From: Pseudomonadota bacterium | Lineage (GTDB): Bacteria > Pseudomonadota > Alphaproteobacteria > Caulobacterales > Caulobacteraceae | Assembly (NCBI GenBank): GCA_963205005.1 | Contig: CAUJHW010000072.1 | Location: forward strand, 1 to 32,592 | Reading direction: 5' to 3' | Length of the DNA: 32,592 bases | Part shown: positions 17,435 to 24,822 of the stretch, piece after piece | Layout of the letters: the number at the start of each line of letters is the position of its first letter | Numbering within the stretch: the stretch's first letter is position 1 | Position numbers and translations under genes: made by a program | The notes under the pieces: generated by a model | What the model was told of the DNA's origin: nothing | Database searches by the model: none | The model's input: only the letters and a program-made list of their open reading frames with translations

Positions 17435-17865
17435 GCTTCCTTCCGCCCTCGACCAACCCCCTTTACCAAGGCGCGCGCGCCTCGGCGTGGTTCCTGCTGT
17501 TCAGCGCCGTGATGACCCTGGTCACGGGCATGATCCACAGCTTCCTGCCGGATGGCGGGGCTGGCGTCATTGGGGGCCTGGACCTGAACGGGCGACGCGA
17601 TCTGGTGATCGGGCTGTTCCGGTGGGAAGGCGCAACCCAGCTGGCCATGGGTCTGGGGATGCTGGCGGTGGCGCTCCGGTATCAGTCGCTGACGCCGCTG
17701 TTTCTGGCGCTGGTGATCGTGGAGCGGGGGTTGATATCGCTGCACGGCTGGATCCTCTCGCCGCCCGCCAACGGCCACCATCCGCCGGCGCATTTCGGCA
17801 GCCCCGTGGCCGTGGTGCTGGCGGCAGTCTTCCTGTTCCTGTCGCTCCGGACCCGCCGGAGCTGA
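17431..17865 (+). CDS. Small integral membrane protein, unknown function
   Basis: A 144-residue product with four predicted membrane helices: WFLLFSAVMTLVTGMIHSFL, LFRWEGATQLAMGLGMLAVA, LTPLFLALVIVERGLISLHG and GSPVAVVLAAVFLFLSL. I do not recognise the family. The charge and length resemble small DoxX- or DUF4345-like membrane proteins, but no motif settles it. The frame is open further upstream in the hydrolase gene. The ATG at 17431 overlaps the hydrolase stop by 4 bp and gives a sensible N-terminus. It is one base from the FGE lipoprotein gene, so it belongs to the sulfatase operon. Confidence 0.85.
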   Translation: MSFLPPSTNPLYQGARASAWFLLFSAVMTLVTGMIHSFLPDGGAGVIGGLDLNGRRDLVIGLFRWEGATQLAMGLGMLAVALRYQSLTPLFLALVIVERGLISLHGWILSPPANGHHPPAHFGSPVAVVLAAVFLFLSLRTRRS

Positions 17866-17866
17866 G

Positions 17867-18901
17867 ATGCTGAGGCTCGCCGTCCTGCTGGCCGCTGCGT
17901 TCGCGCTCACCGCCTGCGGGACCGAGAAGGCGCCCCGGCCCGCCGCCCGTGCCTGTCTGGCCGCCCCGGCCCCTGCACAGCCGGCGCCCTCAACCGTCGG
18001 CATGGTGCTGATCAAGGGCGGCGCCTTCGAGATGGGCGCCCGGCCCATCCACCCGGAAGAAGGCCCGCCACGGCCCACCCGGGTCGGCGACTTCTGGATC
18101 GACCGCACCGAGGTGACCAACGCCCAGTTCGCCCGCTTCGTCGCGGCCACCGGCTACGTCACCCTGGCCGAGCGGCCGCTGGACCCGAGGGCCTATCCCA
18201 CCCTGTCCGGCGACGCGCTGAAGCCCTCGGCCATCGTCTTCGTCGGCGCAAGCCAGCCGGGCTCCAACCCCGGCGCCTGGTGGCAGGTGGTCCAGGGCGC
18301 GGACTGGCGCCATCCCGAGGGGCCGAAGAGTTCGATCAAGGGGCGCGACGCCTGGCCGGTGGTGCAGATCGCCTGGGAGGACGCCATGGCCTATGCCCGC
18401 TGGCTGGGGCGCGACCTGCCCACCGAGGCCGAGTGGGAATACGCTGCCCAGGGCGGCAAGCGGGCGACCCGCTACGTCTGGGGCGAGACGCCATTCGATC
18501 CGGCGAAGCCCCAGGCCAACGTCTGGCAGGGAATCTTCCCGACGCTCGACGCCGCCGAGGACGGCTACAAGGCCCAGGCCGCGCCGGTCGGCTGCTTCCC
18601 GCCCAACGGCTTCGGCCTGCACGACATGGCCGGAAATGTCTGGGAATGGGCGAAGGACTGGTACCGGCCCAACCTGGCCCCCGCCAGCGGCGACAACCCG
18701 AACGGCCCCTCCGAGGCCCTGTCGCTAGACCCGCGCGAGCCGGGCGCCCGCAAGCATGTAATCAAGGGCGGCTCGTACCTCTGCTCGCCGGACTTCTGCT
18801 ACCGATACCGCCCCGCCGCCCGCGAGGCCGGCCCCACCGACACCGGCGAGAACCACATCGGCTTCCGGACGGTGCTGAGGGCCGGCAAGCCAGCCGCCTA
18901 G
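17867..18901 (+). CDS. Formylglycine-generating enzyme (SUMF1 family), lipoprotein
   Basis: Probably converts the sulfatase Cys to formylglycine. The 344-residue product begins with a lipoprotein signal (LRLAVLLAAAFALTACG, lipobox LTAC), so it should be outside the cytoplasm. The FGE-sulfatase fold is clear: FEMGARPIHPEEGPPRPTRV, FWIDRTEVTNAQFARFVAAT, LPTEAEWEYAAQGGKR, GLHDMAGNVWEWAKDWY and IGFRTVL. The active-site pair is C306 and C311 (GSYLCSPDFCYRYRPAAR), the C-x4-C spacing of true FGE, which sets it apart from the many inactive SUMF1-like proteins. It is in the same operon as the sulfatase. Its stop overlaps the convergent DUF1330 gene by 4 bp. Confidence 0.93.
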   Translation: MLRLAVLLAAAFALTACGTEKAPRPAARACLAAPAPAQPAPSTVGMVLIKGGAFEMGARPIHPEEGPPRPTRVGDFWIDRTEVTNAQFARFVAATGYVTLAERPLDPRAYPTLSGDALKPSAIVFVGASQPGSNPGAWWQVVQGADWRHPEGPKSSIKGRDAWPVVQIAWEDAMAYARWLGRDLPTEAEWEYAAQGGKRATRYVWGETPFDPAKPQANVWQGIFPTLDAAEDGYKAQAAPVGCFPPNGFGLHDMAGNVWEWAKDWYRPNLAPASGDNPNGPSEALSLDPREPGARKHVIKGGSYLCSPDFCYRYRPAAREAGPTDTGENHIGFRTVLRAGKPAA

Positions 18902-19314
18902 AAGCCCGCCCCGGGCTTCGTGCGGATGTTGAGCTGACCCGCCAGACCGGCTTTCCGGTGATGCTCGATGGCATGCATCGCCGGCGACAGGGCCATCTCG
19001 CGGAAGGCGGCTAGTGACGGATATTCGGCCAGGGCCACCATGTCCCACAGATCGTCCACCTCGCCCAGCAGCAGGCCGGTCACGTCGCCCGAGTACCGCA
19101 CCTTTCCGCCCAGGCCCTCGACCAGCTTGCGAACACCCTCGCCGTAGATCGCATAGGCCTCTGCACCGGTCAGGTCGGACGGCGAGCCGTCCTCGTACTC
19201 GGCCTTCGACTTGAACTTCAGCAGGTTGACCATCACGAACGGCCCGTCCTCGGTTCCACCGAAGAAAGCCATGGCCTGCTGGGGCGACGGCATCACCTGG
19301 TTTTCGACATTCAT
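18898..19314 (-). CDS. DUF1330-family protein
   Basis: A 138-residue protein of the dimeric ferredoxin-like (DUF1330) kind. Typical stretches are GPFVMVNLLKFKSKAEY, AYAIYGEGVRKLVEGLGGKV and WDMVALAEYPSLAAFREMAL. Such proteins are small cytosolic dimers, some related to monooxygenases or isomerases, with mostly unknown reactions. There is no signal peptide. It lies 10 bases after the minus-strand dehalogenase gene and probably shares its transcript from the TetR-type promoter near 20250. This makes it a candidate enzyme or carrier in the same catabolic route. Confidence 0.85.
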   Translation of the reverse strand: MNVENQVMPSPQQAMAFFGGTEDGPFVMVNLLKFKSKAEYEDGSPSDLTGAEAYAIYGEGVRKLVEGLGGKVRYSGDVTGLLLGEVDDLWDMVALAEYPSLAAFREMALSPAMHAIEHHRKAGLAGQLNIRTKPGAGF

Positions 19315-19324
19315 GGCGTTGTCC

Positions 19325-20224
19325 TCAGCTGCGGGCGATCAGGGCGTCGAGGATCTCGACGATCTCGGCGGGGCTGTCTTCCTGCAGGAAGTGGCCGCCG
19401 CTCAGGGTGACGTGGGGCTGTCCCTTGGCGCCGGGGATACGGGCCTGGATCGGGAGATCGCCGCCCTTGCTGACGGGATCGCCGTCGCTGAAGGCCGTGA
19501 CCACGGGCTTTTCGAAAGCCTCAAGCACCTTCCAGGCCTCGATGTTCTCGGCGACCGAGGCATGTTCCGGCGTCACCGGCACCAGGGTCGGGAACTGGCG
19601 GGCGCCTTCCTTGTAAGTCTCGTCCGGGAACGGCGCGTCATAGGCGGCGACTTCGGCGTCGGTGAGGTTCCGGCCTGTCCCCATGTTGACGATCCCGCCG
19701 ATCGGCATCATCGGCACGGTCTGGCTGAACTCGAGCCAGCTCTTGAAGCCCTCGGACATGCCGCTGCCGGTGGGCATGCCGGTGTTGGCGATCACCAGGC
19801 CCGCGAACCGTTCCGGGAAGGCCGCCACCAGGCGCAGTCCGATCAGGCCGCCCCAGTCCTGGCAGAACAGCCGCAGGTCCTTCAGGTCCAGCCCGGTCAG
19901 CCACTGGCTCATCCAGGCCACATGGCGCTCGTAGGTGTAGTCGGTGCGCAGCGCCGGCTTGTCGGACCGGCCGAAGCCGATCAGGTCAGGCGCGATCACC
20001 CGGTGACCCTTCGCCACCAGCCCGGCGATGATGTTCCGGTACAGATAGGCCCAGGACGGCTCGCCGTGCATCAGCAGCACGGGGGCGCCATCGCGCGGAC
20101 CCTCGTCCACATAGTGCAGCCGCATCGCCGTTCCGTCGGCGTCGGTCACCGTGTGATAGCGGGGCGCATAGGGCCAGTCCGCAAGCCCCTCGAAGCGCGC
20201 GTCCGGCGTTCTCAGAACCTGCAT
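19325..20224 (-). CDS. Haloalkane dehalogenase
   Basis: Hydrolytic dehalogenase of 299 residues, the usual size. The oxyanion motif is [14 protein letters not shown] (E55). The nucleophile and first halide-binding residue are D123 and W124 ([14 protein letters not shown]), a cap Trp lies in FKSWLEF, and the base is H278 (GGHFLQED). [15 protein letters not shown] is typical of subfamily I. I chose the ATG at 20224, preceded by AGGGACG. The longer frame to 20347 would cover the shared 14-mer and reach into the tetR start. It is divergent from tetR and co-oriented with the DUF1330 gene. Activity on true haloalkanes is likely but unproven. Confidence 0.9.
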   Translation of the reverse strand: MQVLRTPDARFEGLADWPYAPRYHTVTDADGTAMRLHYVDEGPRDGAPVLLMHGEPSWAYLYRNIIAGLVAKGHRVIAPDLIGFGRSDKPALRTDYTYERHVAWMSQWLTGLDLKDLRLFCQDWGGLIGLRLVAAFPERFAGLVIANTGMPTGSGMSEGFKSWLEFSQTVPMMPIGGIVNMGTGRNLTDAEVAAYDAPFPDETYKEGARQFPTLVPVTPEHASVAENIEAWKVLEAFEKPVVTAFSDGDPVSKGGDLPIQARIPGAKGQPHVTLSGGHFLQEDSPAEIVEILDALIARS

Positions 20225-20249
20225 GTCCGTCGTCCCTGCTGAATATTTA

Positions 20250-20278
20250 ATGGCATTATGAATGCCACTATATGCCAT
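20250..20278. promoter_or_regulatory. Candidate TetR operator cluster, dehalogenase/tetR promoter
   Basis: TGGCAT and ATGCCA at 20251-20267 form a perfect palindrome with a 5-base centre. The overlapping ATGCCACTATATGC at 20262-20275 is identical to the word before the sulfatase operon. ATGGCA at 20250 and TGCCAT at 20273 form an outer pair. The site lies between the divergent starts at 20224 and 20340, the usual place for autoregulation by a TetR protein. Confidence 0.65.
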
Positions 20279-20339
20279 CGTCAAGCCGACCCGCAAATGG
20301 CGTCTCGACACCCGCGCCCGGCGCAGGCGAGATGAGCCC

Positions 20340-20936
20340 ATGAGCAACCCCGCCTCATCGGCCGACCCGCCGCCGGCCCTCGACGGCCGCCGCCAGCGCG
20401 GTCAGGACAACCGCGCGCGGATCGTGTCGGCAATGATGGACATCATCCGCGACGGCCAGATCGCCCCCAGCGCAGAGCAGGTGGCCGCCCGCGCCGACGT
20501 GGGCCTGCGCACCGTCTTCCGGCACTTCCAGGACATGGACAGCCTCTATCGCGAGATGTCCGCGGTGATCGAGGCCCAGCTCCGCAGGATCATCGAGCCG
20601 CCGCTTCAGGGCGCGACCTGGCCTGACCGGGTTCTGGAACTGATCGGACGCCGCGCCCAGGCCTTCGAGACCATCGGCCCCTACCGGCGCGCCGCCGACG
20701 CCTTCCGTCACCGCTCGAAGTTCCTTGGCGGGGATGCCGACCGGCTGGCGACGGAGCTTCGGGCCAAGCTCGAACGGGCCCTGCCGGCTGAGGTCACCGG
20801 CGATCCGCTGAAGCTGGAAGCCCTCGACCTCCTGATGAGCTTTGAGGCCTGGTCGCGGCTTCGGCGCGAGCAGGGGCTGACGCCCGAGCGCGCGCGGGAG
20901 GTTCTGGAAGCCGCAGTCCGGCGACTGATCGGCTGA
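20340..20936 (+). CDS. TetR-family transcriptional regulator
   Basis: Repressor of 198 residues. The N-terminal helix-turn-helix is clear: [40 protein letters not shown] and DMDSLYREM. The ligand domain follows, ending [21 protein letters not shown] chose the ATG at 20340. The frame also opens at 20262, but that start sits inside the palindrome and conserved 14-mer, so it would be an operator read as protein. It is divergent from the dehalogenase gene and convergent with merR, 4 bases away. The shared motif at 14663 suggests that it also controls the sulfatase operon. The ligand is unknown. Confidence 0.92.
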   Translation: MSNPASSADPPPALDGRRQRGQDNRARIVSAMMDIIRDGQIAPSAEQVAARADVGLRTVFRHFQDMDSLYREMSAVIEAQLRRIIEPPLQGATWPDRVLELIGRRAQAFETIGPYRRAADAFRHRSKFLGGDADRLATELRAKLERALPAEVTGDPLKLEALDLLMSFEAWSRLRREQGLTPERAREVLEAAVRRLIG

Positions 20937-20940
20937 CGCC

Positions 20941-21330
20941 TCAGGCGGCGGAGGTCAGGCGCCGCGTGGTCGGCGGCTCGCGGGTAAGCGCCCCGATCAC
21001 GGCCTCCACATTGGCCGCCTGGCGTTCCAGGTCGCGGCGGCGGGCCGCCAGCTTTTCCAGCGCCAGATCACGGCCGCAGCCGCCCTCGTCCTCGGCTTCC
21101 AGGATCTCCAGGATATCCGGCAGGGACAGCTGAGCCTTCCGCAGGTCGGCGATCCAGGCCAGCCGCTGGCGGGCGGCGCCGTCGAAGTAGCGGCAGTTCA
21201 GGCGGTCGCGCTGGGCCTGCACCAGGCCGCGCTCCTCATAGAAGCGCAGGGCTCGCGGCGTGAAGCCGTAGAGCTGGCAGGCCTCACCGAGGCCCAGACG
21301 CGGAAGGTGGCGGAGATTGCTCGAGATCAT
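20941..21330 (-). CDS. MerR-family transcriptional regulator
   Basis: A 129-residue regulator with an N-terminal winged helix (LGLGEACQLYGFTPRALRFY, EERGLVQAQRDRLNCRYFD, RQRLAWIADLRKAQLSLPDI) and a C-terminal coiled coil (LALEKLAARRRDLERQAANV). The usual metal-binding cysteines are absent; only one Cys occurs after EDEGG. It therefore resembles the small-molecule or stress branch of the family. The frame is open far upstream, but that part is antisense to the next gene, so I placed the start at the ATG at 21330. It is divergent from the ScfR/MccR-like gene, with a shared 180-base promoter region. Confidence 0.9.
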   Translation of the reverse strand: MISSNLRHLPRLGLGEACQLYGFTPRALRFYEERGLVQAQRDRLNCRYFDGAARQRLAWIADLRKAQLSLPDILEILEAEDEGGCGRDLALEKLAARRRDLERQAANVEAVIGALTREPPTTRRLTSAA

Positions 21331-21510
21331 CTGCGTTCCCGTTCGGAGTCCGAACCCTTCGCCGGCGCTCGGCGGGCTCGGTGCGATCGCTTCGGATGTA
21401 AAACTGTACGTATCCGACCGCCTGCAGCTAGACGCGGTAAACGGGTGGATTTCAAACGAGATCGTGCGAAGAATTGGCGACCTCGTGGCTTCGTTTTGTA
21501 AAGTTGTGAA

Positions 21511-22914
21511 ATGCGCCAGAAGCTCTTTGTCGGACCCCAGGTGCGCGCCCTGCGACTGGAGCACGGCCTGAAGCTGGAACCCTGCGCGGCCCGGCTCGGA
21601 ATTTCGGTCAGCTACCTCTCGCAGATCGAGGCCAACCAGCGGCCCGCGACGTCGCGGGTGCTGCTGGCGCTGACCCAGACCTTCGACACGCCGATGGAAG
21701 CCTTCGAGGCGCACGAGAACGAGCGGATGATCGCCGACCTGCGCGCCGCCATCGCGGAATCGGGCTCGCCACACGGACATGTGACCCTGGGCGACGTGCG
21801 CCAGGTGGCCCAGCAGGCGCCCAGCTTCGCCCGCCGGTTCCTCGACCTGCACCGCGCCAACCAGCGTCTGGCCGAACGCCTGAGCCTGACCGAACAGGCT
21901 GTGGGCCTGGACGAGGCGACCGCCGCCAGTTCGCTGCTGCCCTACGAGGAGGTGCGCGAGTTCTTCCACGACAAGGACAACTACATCGACGAACTGGACC
22001 GCGCCGCCGAGGCGCTCGCGGAACGGATCGGCGTCACCGGCGAGGGCGCCGACGGACTGGAGGCGCACCTGCGCGACCGCCTGGGCGTGCGCGTCACCCG
22101 CGACGCGCCCGGCGACGTCATGCGCCGCTACCGGCCCGACACCCGCGGCCTGGCGGTGAATCCCGCCCAGCCGGCCGAGACCCAGCGCTTCCAGCTGGCC
22201 TATCACCTGGCCGAGACCGAGCTGGGCGGGCTGATCGAGGCCGAGCTCAACCGGGCACGTTTCCGCACCGCCCAGGCCATCGACGTCTGCCGCGTGGGCC
22301 TGAGCAACTATGCGGCCGGGGCGCTGCTGATGCCCTACCGCCCGTTCCGCGACGCGGCCCGCCAGCACCGCCACGACGTCGAGCATCTGGCGCTGCAGTT
22401 CCAGACCAGCCTGGAGCAGGTCTGCCACCGGCTGAGCAACCTGCAGCGGCCCGGCCTGCGCGGCACCCCGTTGTTCTTCGTGCGGATGGACCACGCCGGC
22501 AACATCACCAAGCGCCACAGCGCCACCCGCATGCGCTTCGCCCGCTTCGGCGGAGCCTGCCCCCTGTGGAACGTCCACGACGCCGTGGGCGCGCCGGACC
22601 GCTTCCTGGTGCAGCTGGCCGAGATGCCGGATGGCTCACGCTATCTGTCGGTGGCCCGGGCGGTCTCCAAGCCCTCGGGCCGCTACCTGACGCCGGACCG
22701 CCGCTATGTGCTGGGGTTCGGCTGCGAGATCGCCCATGCTCGGGAGATGGTCTACGCCGACGGTCTCAGTCTCGACGGGCCCGCCGCGCGGATCGGGGTC
22801 AGTTGCCGGATCTGCGAGCGAAACGACTGCCCCCAGCGCGCCTTCCCGCCCGTCGACCGCCCGCTAAGGGTGCCCGAACACGAGCGCCGGCCGGTGCCGT
22901 TCCTGACGGACTGA
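21511..22914 (+). CDS. XRE-family regulator of the ScfR/MccR/PrpR (short-chain fatty acid) type
   Basis: A 467-residue regulator. The XRE helix-turn-helix lies at about 8-65 (VRALRLEHGLKLEPCAARLG, ISVSYLSQIEANQRPATSRV). A linker with an ImmA/IrrE-like middle segment follows (LGVRVTRD to YHLAETELGGLIEAELNRAR). The C-terminal DUF2083-type domain carries a Cys cluster (GVSCRICERNDCPQRAFPP). Relatives control glyoxylate or methylcitrate genes and sense acyl-CoA in alphaproteobacteria and actinobacteria. It is divergent from merR, and no metabolic target gene is seen beside it. The right side, where one might expect such genes, is where the accessory region begins. Confidence 0.88.
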   Translation: MRQKLFVGPQVRALRLEHGLKLEPCAARLGISVSYLSQIEANQRPATSRVLLALTQTFDTPMEAFEAHENERMIADLRAAIAESGSPHGHVTLGDVRQVAQQAPSFARRFLDLHRANQRLAERLSLTEQAVGLDEATAASSLLPYEEVREFFHDKDNYIDELDRAAEALAERIGVTGEGADGLEAHLRDRLGVRVTRDAPGDVMRRYRPDTRGLAVNPAQPAETQRFQLAYHLAETELGGLIEAELNRARFRTAQAIDVCRVGLSNYAAGALLMPYRPFRDAARQHRHDVEHLALQFQTSLEQVCHRLSNLQRPGLRGTPLFFVRMDHAGNITKRHSATRMRFARFGGACPLWNVHDAVGAPDRFLVQLAEMPDGSRYLSVARAVSKPSGRYLTPDRRYVLGFGCEIAHAREMVYADGLSLDGPAARIGVSCRICERNDCPQRAFPPVDRPLRVPEHERRPVPFLTD

Positions 22915-22920
22915 GGCGCC

Positions 22921-23010
22921 TTAAGCCTCCAGCTCGATGTCCCAGTAGAGGTAGTGTCTGACTTGGATGGTCGACGCATATACGATTGAATTTATAAAGT
23001 ATTCGTCCAT
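22921..23010 (-). other. Tiny ORF or 3' remnant of a gene, 29 codons
   Basis: A minus-strand frame from ATG (23010) to TAA (22921) encodes 29 residues ending QVRHYLYWDIELEA. The last 14 codons look like normal high-GC coding sequence. The first half is AT-rich and coincides with the composition change near 22970. It could be a true small protein or the tail of a native gene cut by an insertion. I do not recognise the family. Confidence 0.3.
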
Positions 23011-23014
23011 CCAA
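22963..23014. repeat. Inverted repeat at the edge of the accessory region
   Basis: TTGGATGG at 22963-22970 and CCATCCAA at 23007-23014 form a perfect 8-bp inverted repeat around an AT-rich 36-base spacer. Related words GTGTCTGAC (22954), GGACACTA (about 23065) and TGACACTATA (about 23141) recur nearby. The rest of the gap to 23188 holds no convincing gene. This may be a remnant of a mobile element's ends; no transposase is visible. Confidence 0.35.
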
Positions 23015-23188
23015 AGCCTGAGTGATCGAGTATGGTCACCACCGGGTCATCACCGAGCGAGCGGACACTATTTTTGGGACGATGCTGGGCGTCACTGCGA
23101 GGTACTCCCCCAGAGCGACGGTCCGAGATGCGCCATTTGCTGACACTATAAGCCCTCCAGATTGCAGACGTTCGTGTGATCGTGTCAC

Positions 23189-24439
23189 ATGCCTTCAATT
23201 GTCTGGCGCGGTCAGGGCATTCAGCTCGGCATTGTTTCCGCGGCCCGTCTGTTCGCGTGGTCCATTCAACGCGGCTCCATCGGCCCGCGCCCGAGCATTT
23301 TGACGTCTGCCTTGCGGCAACGTAAGCGAGGCTGGCACAGGTTCGGGGGCTGTCAGCTATGGAGGATCCAGCTGCGCTACATCACACGACCCTGCGGGTT
23401 GGATGAAGCCGTCGAGCTTCCGTCCGGCTACGGCCCGTACCTCCCGATTTCCACGGAGGACGCAGATTCGTTCAACGACGCGTTCTCCGACGAACTCGAC
23501 TCGTCTTTTTCGTCGAGTATCGCCTGCTGCGACAACTGCTACGCCGATTTCCGCGCCCACTGGCCGGATGTCACATTCCGTCGCGACGGAACCGAGCTGA
23601 TGTCCATGGAAACGCATTGGGCGGTCGACGAGTCACGCTTGTCGGGTGCGTGGTCGCCCGCAGAGTACTCGTCGCTGCGAAGGCTCGTGCAGTGTCCTCG
23701 CTGCCTGACTTTTGACAGCGCCAACATCTATCTCTTCGAGCACCGGTTTAGCGACGCCCGCGATATGGAAGACGACATCGACGCCCTTATCACCATCGGC
23801 AGCGTGACGCCGTTTCTTTTGCTCGAACACAGCTTCGCCCAGCGCGTGCTCGCAGAAGTCCGCGCGGAGGGAGCCCGCGCAAAAGTCGAGGCTCTTACGC
23901 AACCCCTCTACCGCGCCAGGCTTGCCGACGACGTCGCCCATCTTCGCCAGCCGCCCGACGATCCGGCCACGTATGGGCCGGCCCCAGCGTCTGCGACCAG
24001 CGAAGGTCGCTTCAACCACGCGGGCGTCCCGATGCTCTACCTCGCCGACGCCGGGGCGGTCGCCGCCGCGGAACTCGGCGCTGTCGGCCAAGCCTGCCTC
24101 GTAGGAACGCTTCGGATTATGGCGCCCCTTAAGATCTTCGACCTCATCCGCGCTGACGGTGAATCCGTGGATTCGGACCTCTTCGACGCCCTGGCGAACT
24201 CGGCTCTTCTAGGTGCCCCTAGGACAGGCGATGGCTGGATCAAACGGCAATATGTCTTCTCGCGGTACGTCGCCGACTGTGCCCGCTCGGCGGGTTTCCA
24301 CGCAATCCGCTACGGCTCGACGAAGACGCAGGCCGGCGTGAACTATGTTATCCTCGATCCACCTAACGATCTCATGTCCCTGGTGCGGTTGGAGGGCTAC
24401 GCTTGCACAATCTGCCCGGCCCCGGCGCATCGCTACTAG
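23189..24439 (+). CDS. RES-domain protein with an N-terminal Cys-pair (zinc-ribbon-like) region
   Basis: The C-terminal part is a RES domain, a fold shared with ADP-ribosyltransferases; known RES toxins break down NAD+. Seen are PLYRARLADDV (239-249), GRFNHAGVPMLYLADAGAVA (273-292), AAAELGA, and the late FSRYVADCARSAGFHAIRYG followed by GVNYVILDP. Ahead of it are C113/C114/C117 (ACCDNCYADF) and C169/C172 (VQCPRCLTF), as in a zinc ribbon. The start is uncertain: 23189 gives 416 residues, but the first 70 are unremarkable and TTG at 23399 is possible. No Xre antitoxin with the usual layout is adjacent. It stands alone at the left of the defence-like region. Confidence 0.78.
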   Translation: MPSIVWRGQGIQLGIVSAARLFAWSIQRGSIGPRPSILTSALRQRKRGWHRFGGCQLWRIQLRYITRPCGLDEAVELPSGYGPYLPISTEDADSFNDAFSDELDSSFSSSIACCDNCYADFRAHWPDVTFRRDGTELMSMETHWAVDESRLSGAWSPAEYSSLRRLVQCPRCLTFDSANIYLFEHRFSDARDMEDDIDALITIGSVTPFLLLEHSFAQRVLAEVRAEGARAKVEALTQPLYRARLADDVAHLRQPPDDPATYGPAPASATSEGRFNHAGVPMLYLADAGAVAAAELGAVGQACLVGTLRIMAPLKIFDLIRADGESVDSDLFDALANSALLGAPRTGDGWIKRQYVFSRYVADCARSAGFHAIRYGSTKTQAGVNYVILDPPNDLMSLVRLEGYACTICPAPAHRY

Positions 24440-24822
24440 CGCCCTTCAGCGAGCCCGCCCCCGTCCGTGGCCGCCACTTCAACGGCAACGCATCAGGAGC
24501 TGACCTAGCCTAGTCGTCGAGGAGCGGACGTTGCGATCACGAGCTCTCTGCTAACCGCATCAGGGGCGAGGTAGACGCCAGCACGCCGCTGAAGAGAAAC
24601 GGGATCCACACTCGTTCAACTAGCGTGCCCCTGCGCCATGAACCACGGCCGACAGCTTTCGAGGATCCGTCGAACTCGCGCCGCCGGGAAGTGCCGATAA
24701 ATTCGACCAGTTAGCCGATTCAGCGTCGCGAACCGTCGATATTTGTTGAAATATTAGGTTGATGAATGGCGATATTGCCGATAATTATTGTGAATAGTTA
24801 GATTCAAATTTGGATATCGCGC
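24440..24822. promoter_or_regulatory. AT-rich gap and promoter of the ATPase-protease operon with CGATAT sites
   Basis: This 383-base gap has no supported gene. From about 24736 it turns AT-rich against a high-GC background. CGATATT occurs at 24737-24743 and 24770-24776, a spacing of 33 bp or about three helix turns. GCGATAT at 24769-24775 also forms a perfect 7-bp inverted repeat with ATATCGC at 24814-24820, just before the ATG. These fit an operator, perhaps for autoregulation by the ATPase's C-terminal helix-turn-helix. The role is inferred. Confidence 0.5.

Noticed and set aside
20262..20339. Longer start for tetR at 20262
   Set aside because: It lies on the palindrome and shared 14-mer, and the extra 26 residues are Arg-rich without family likeness.
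21331..22578. Upstream extension of the merR frame to 545 codons
   Set aside because: The extension is antisense to the ScfR/MccR-like gene. MerR homology starts at the ATG at 21330.
22992..23198. Minus-strand 68-codon ORF in the junction gap
   Set aside because: No recognisable domain and no Shine-Dalgarno; it may be a degraded mobile-element fragment but cannot be supported.
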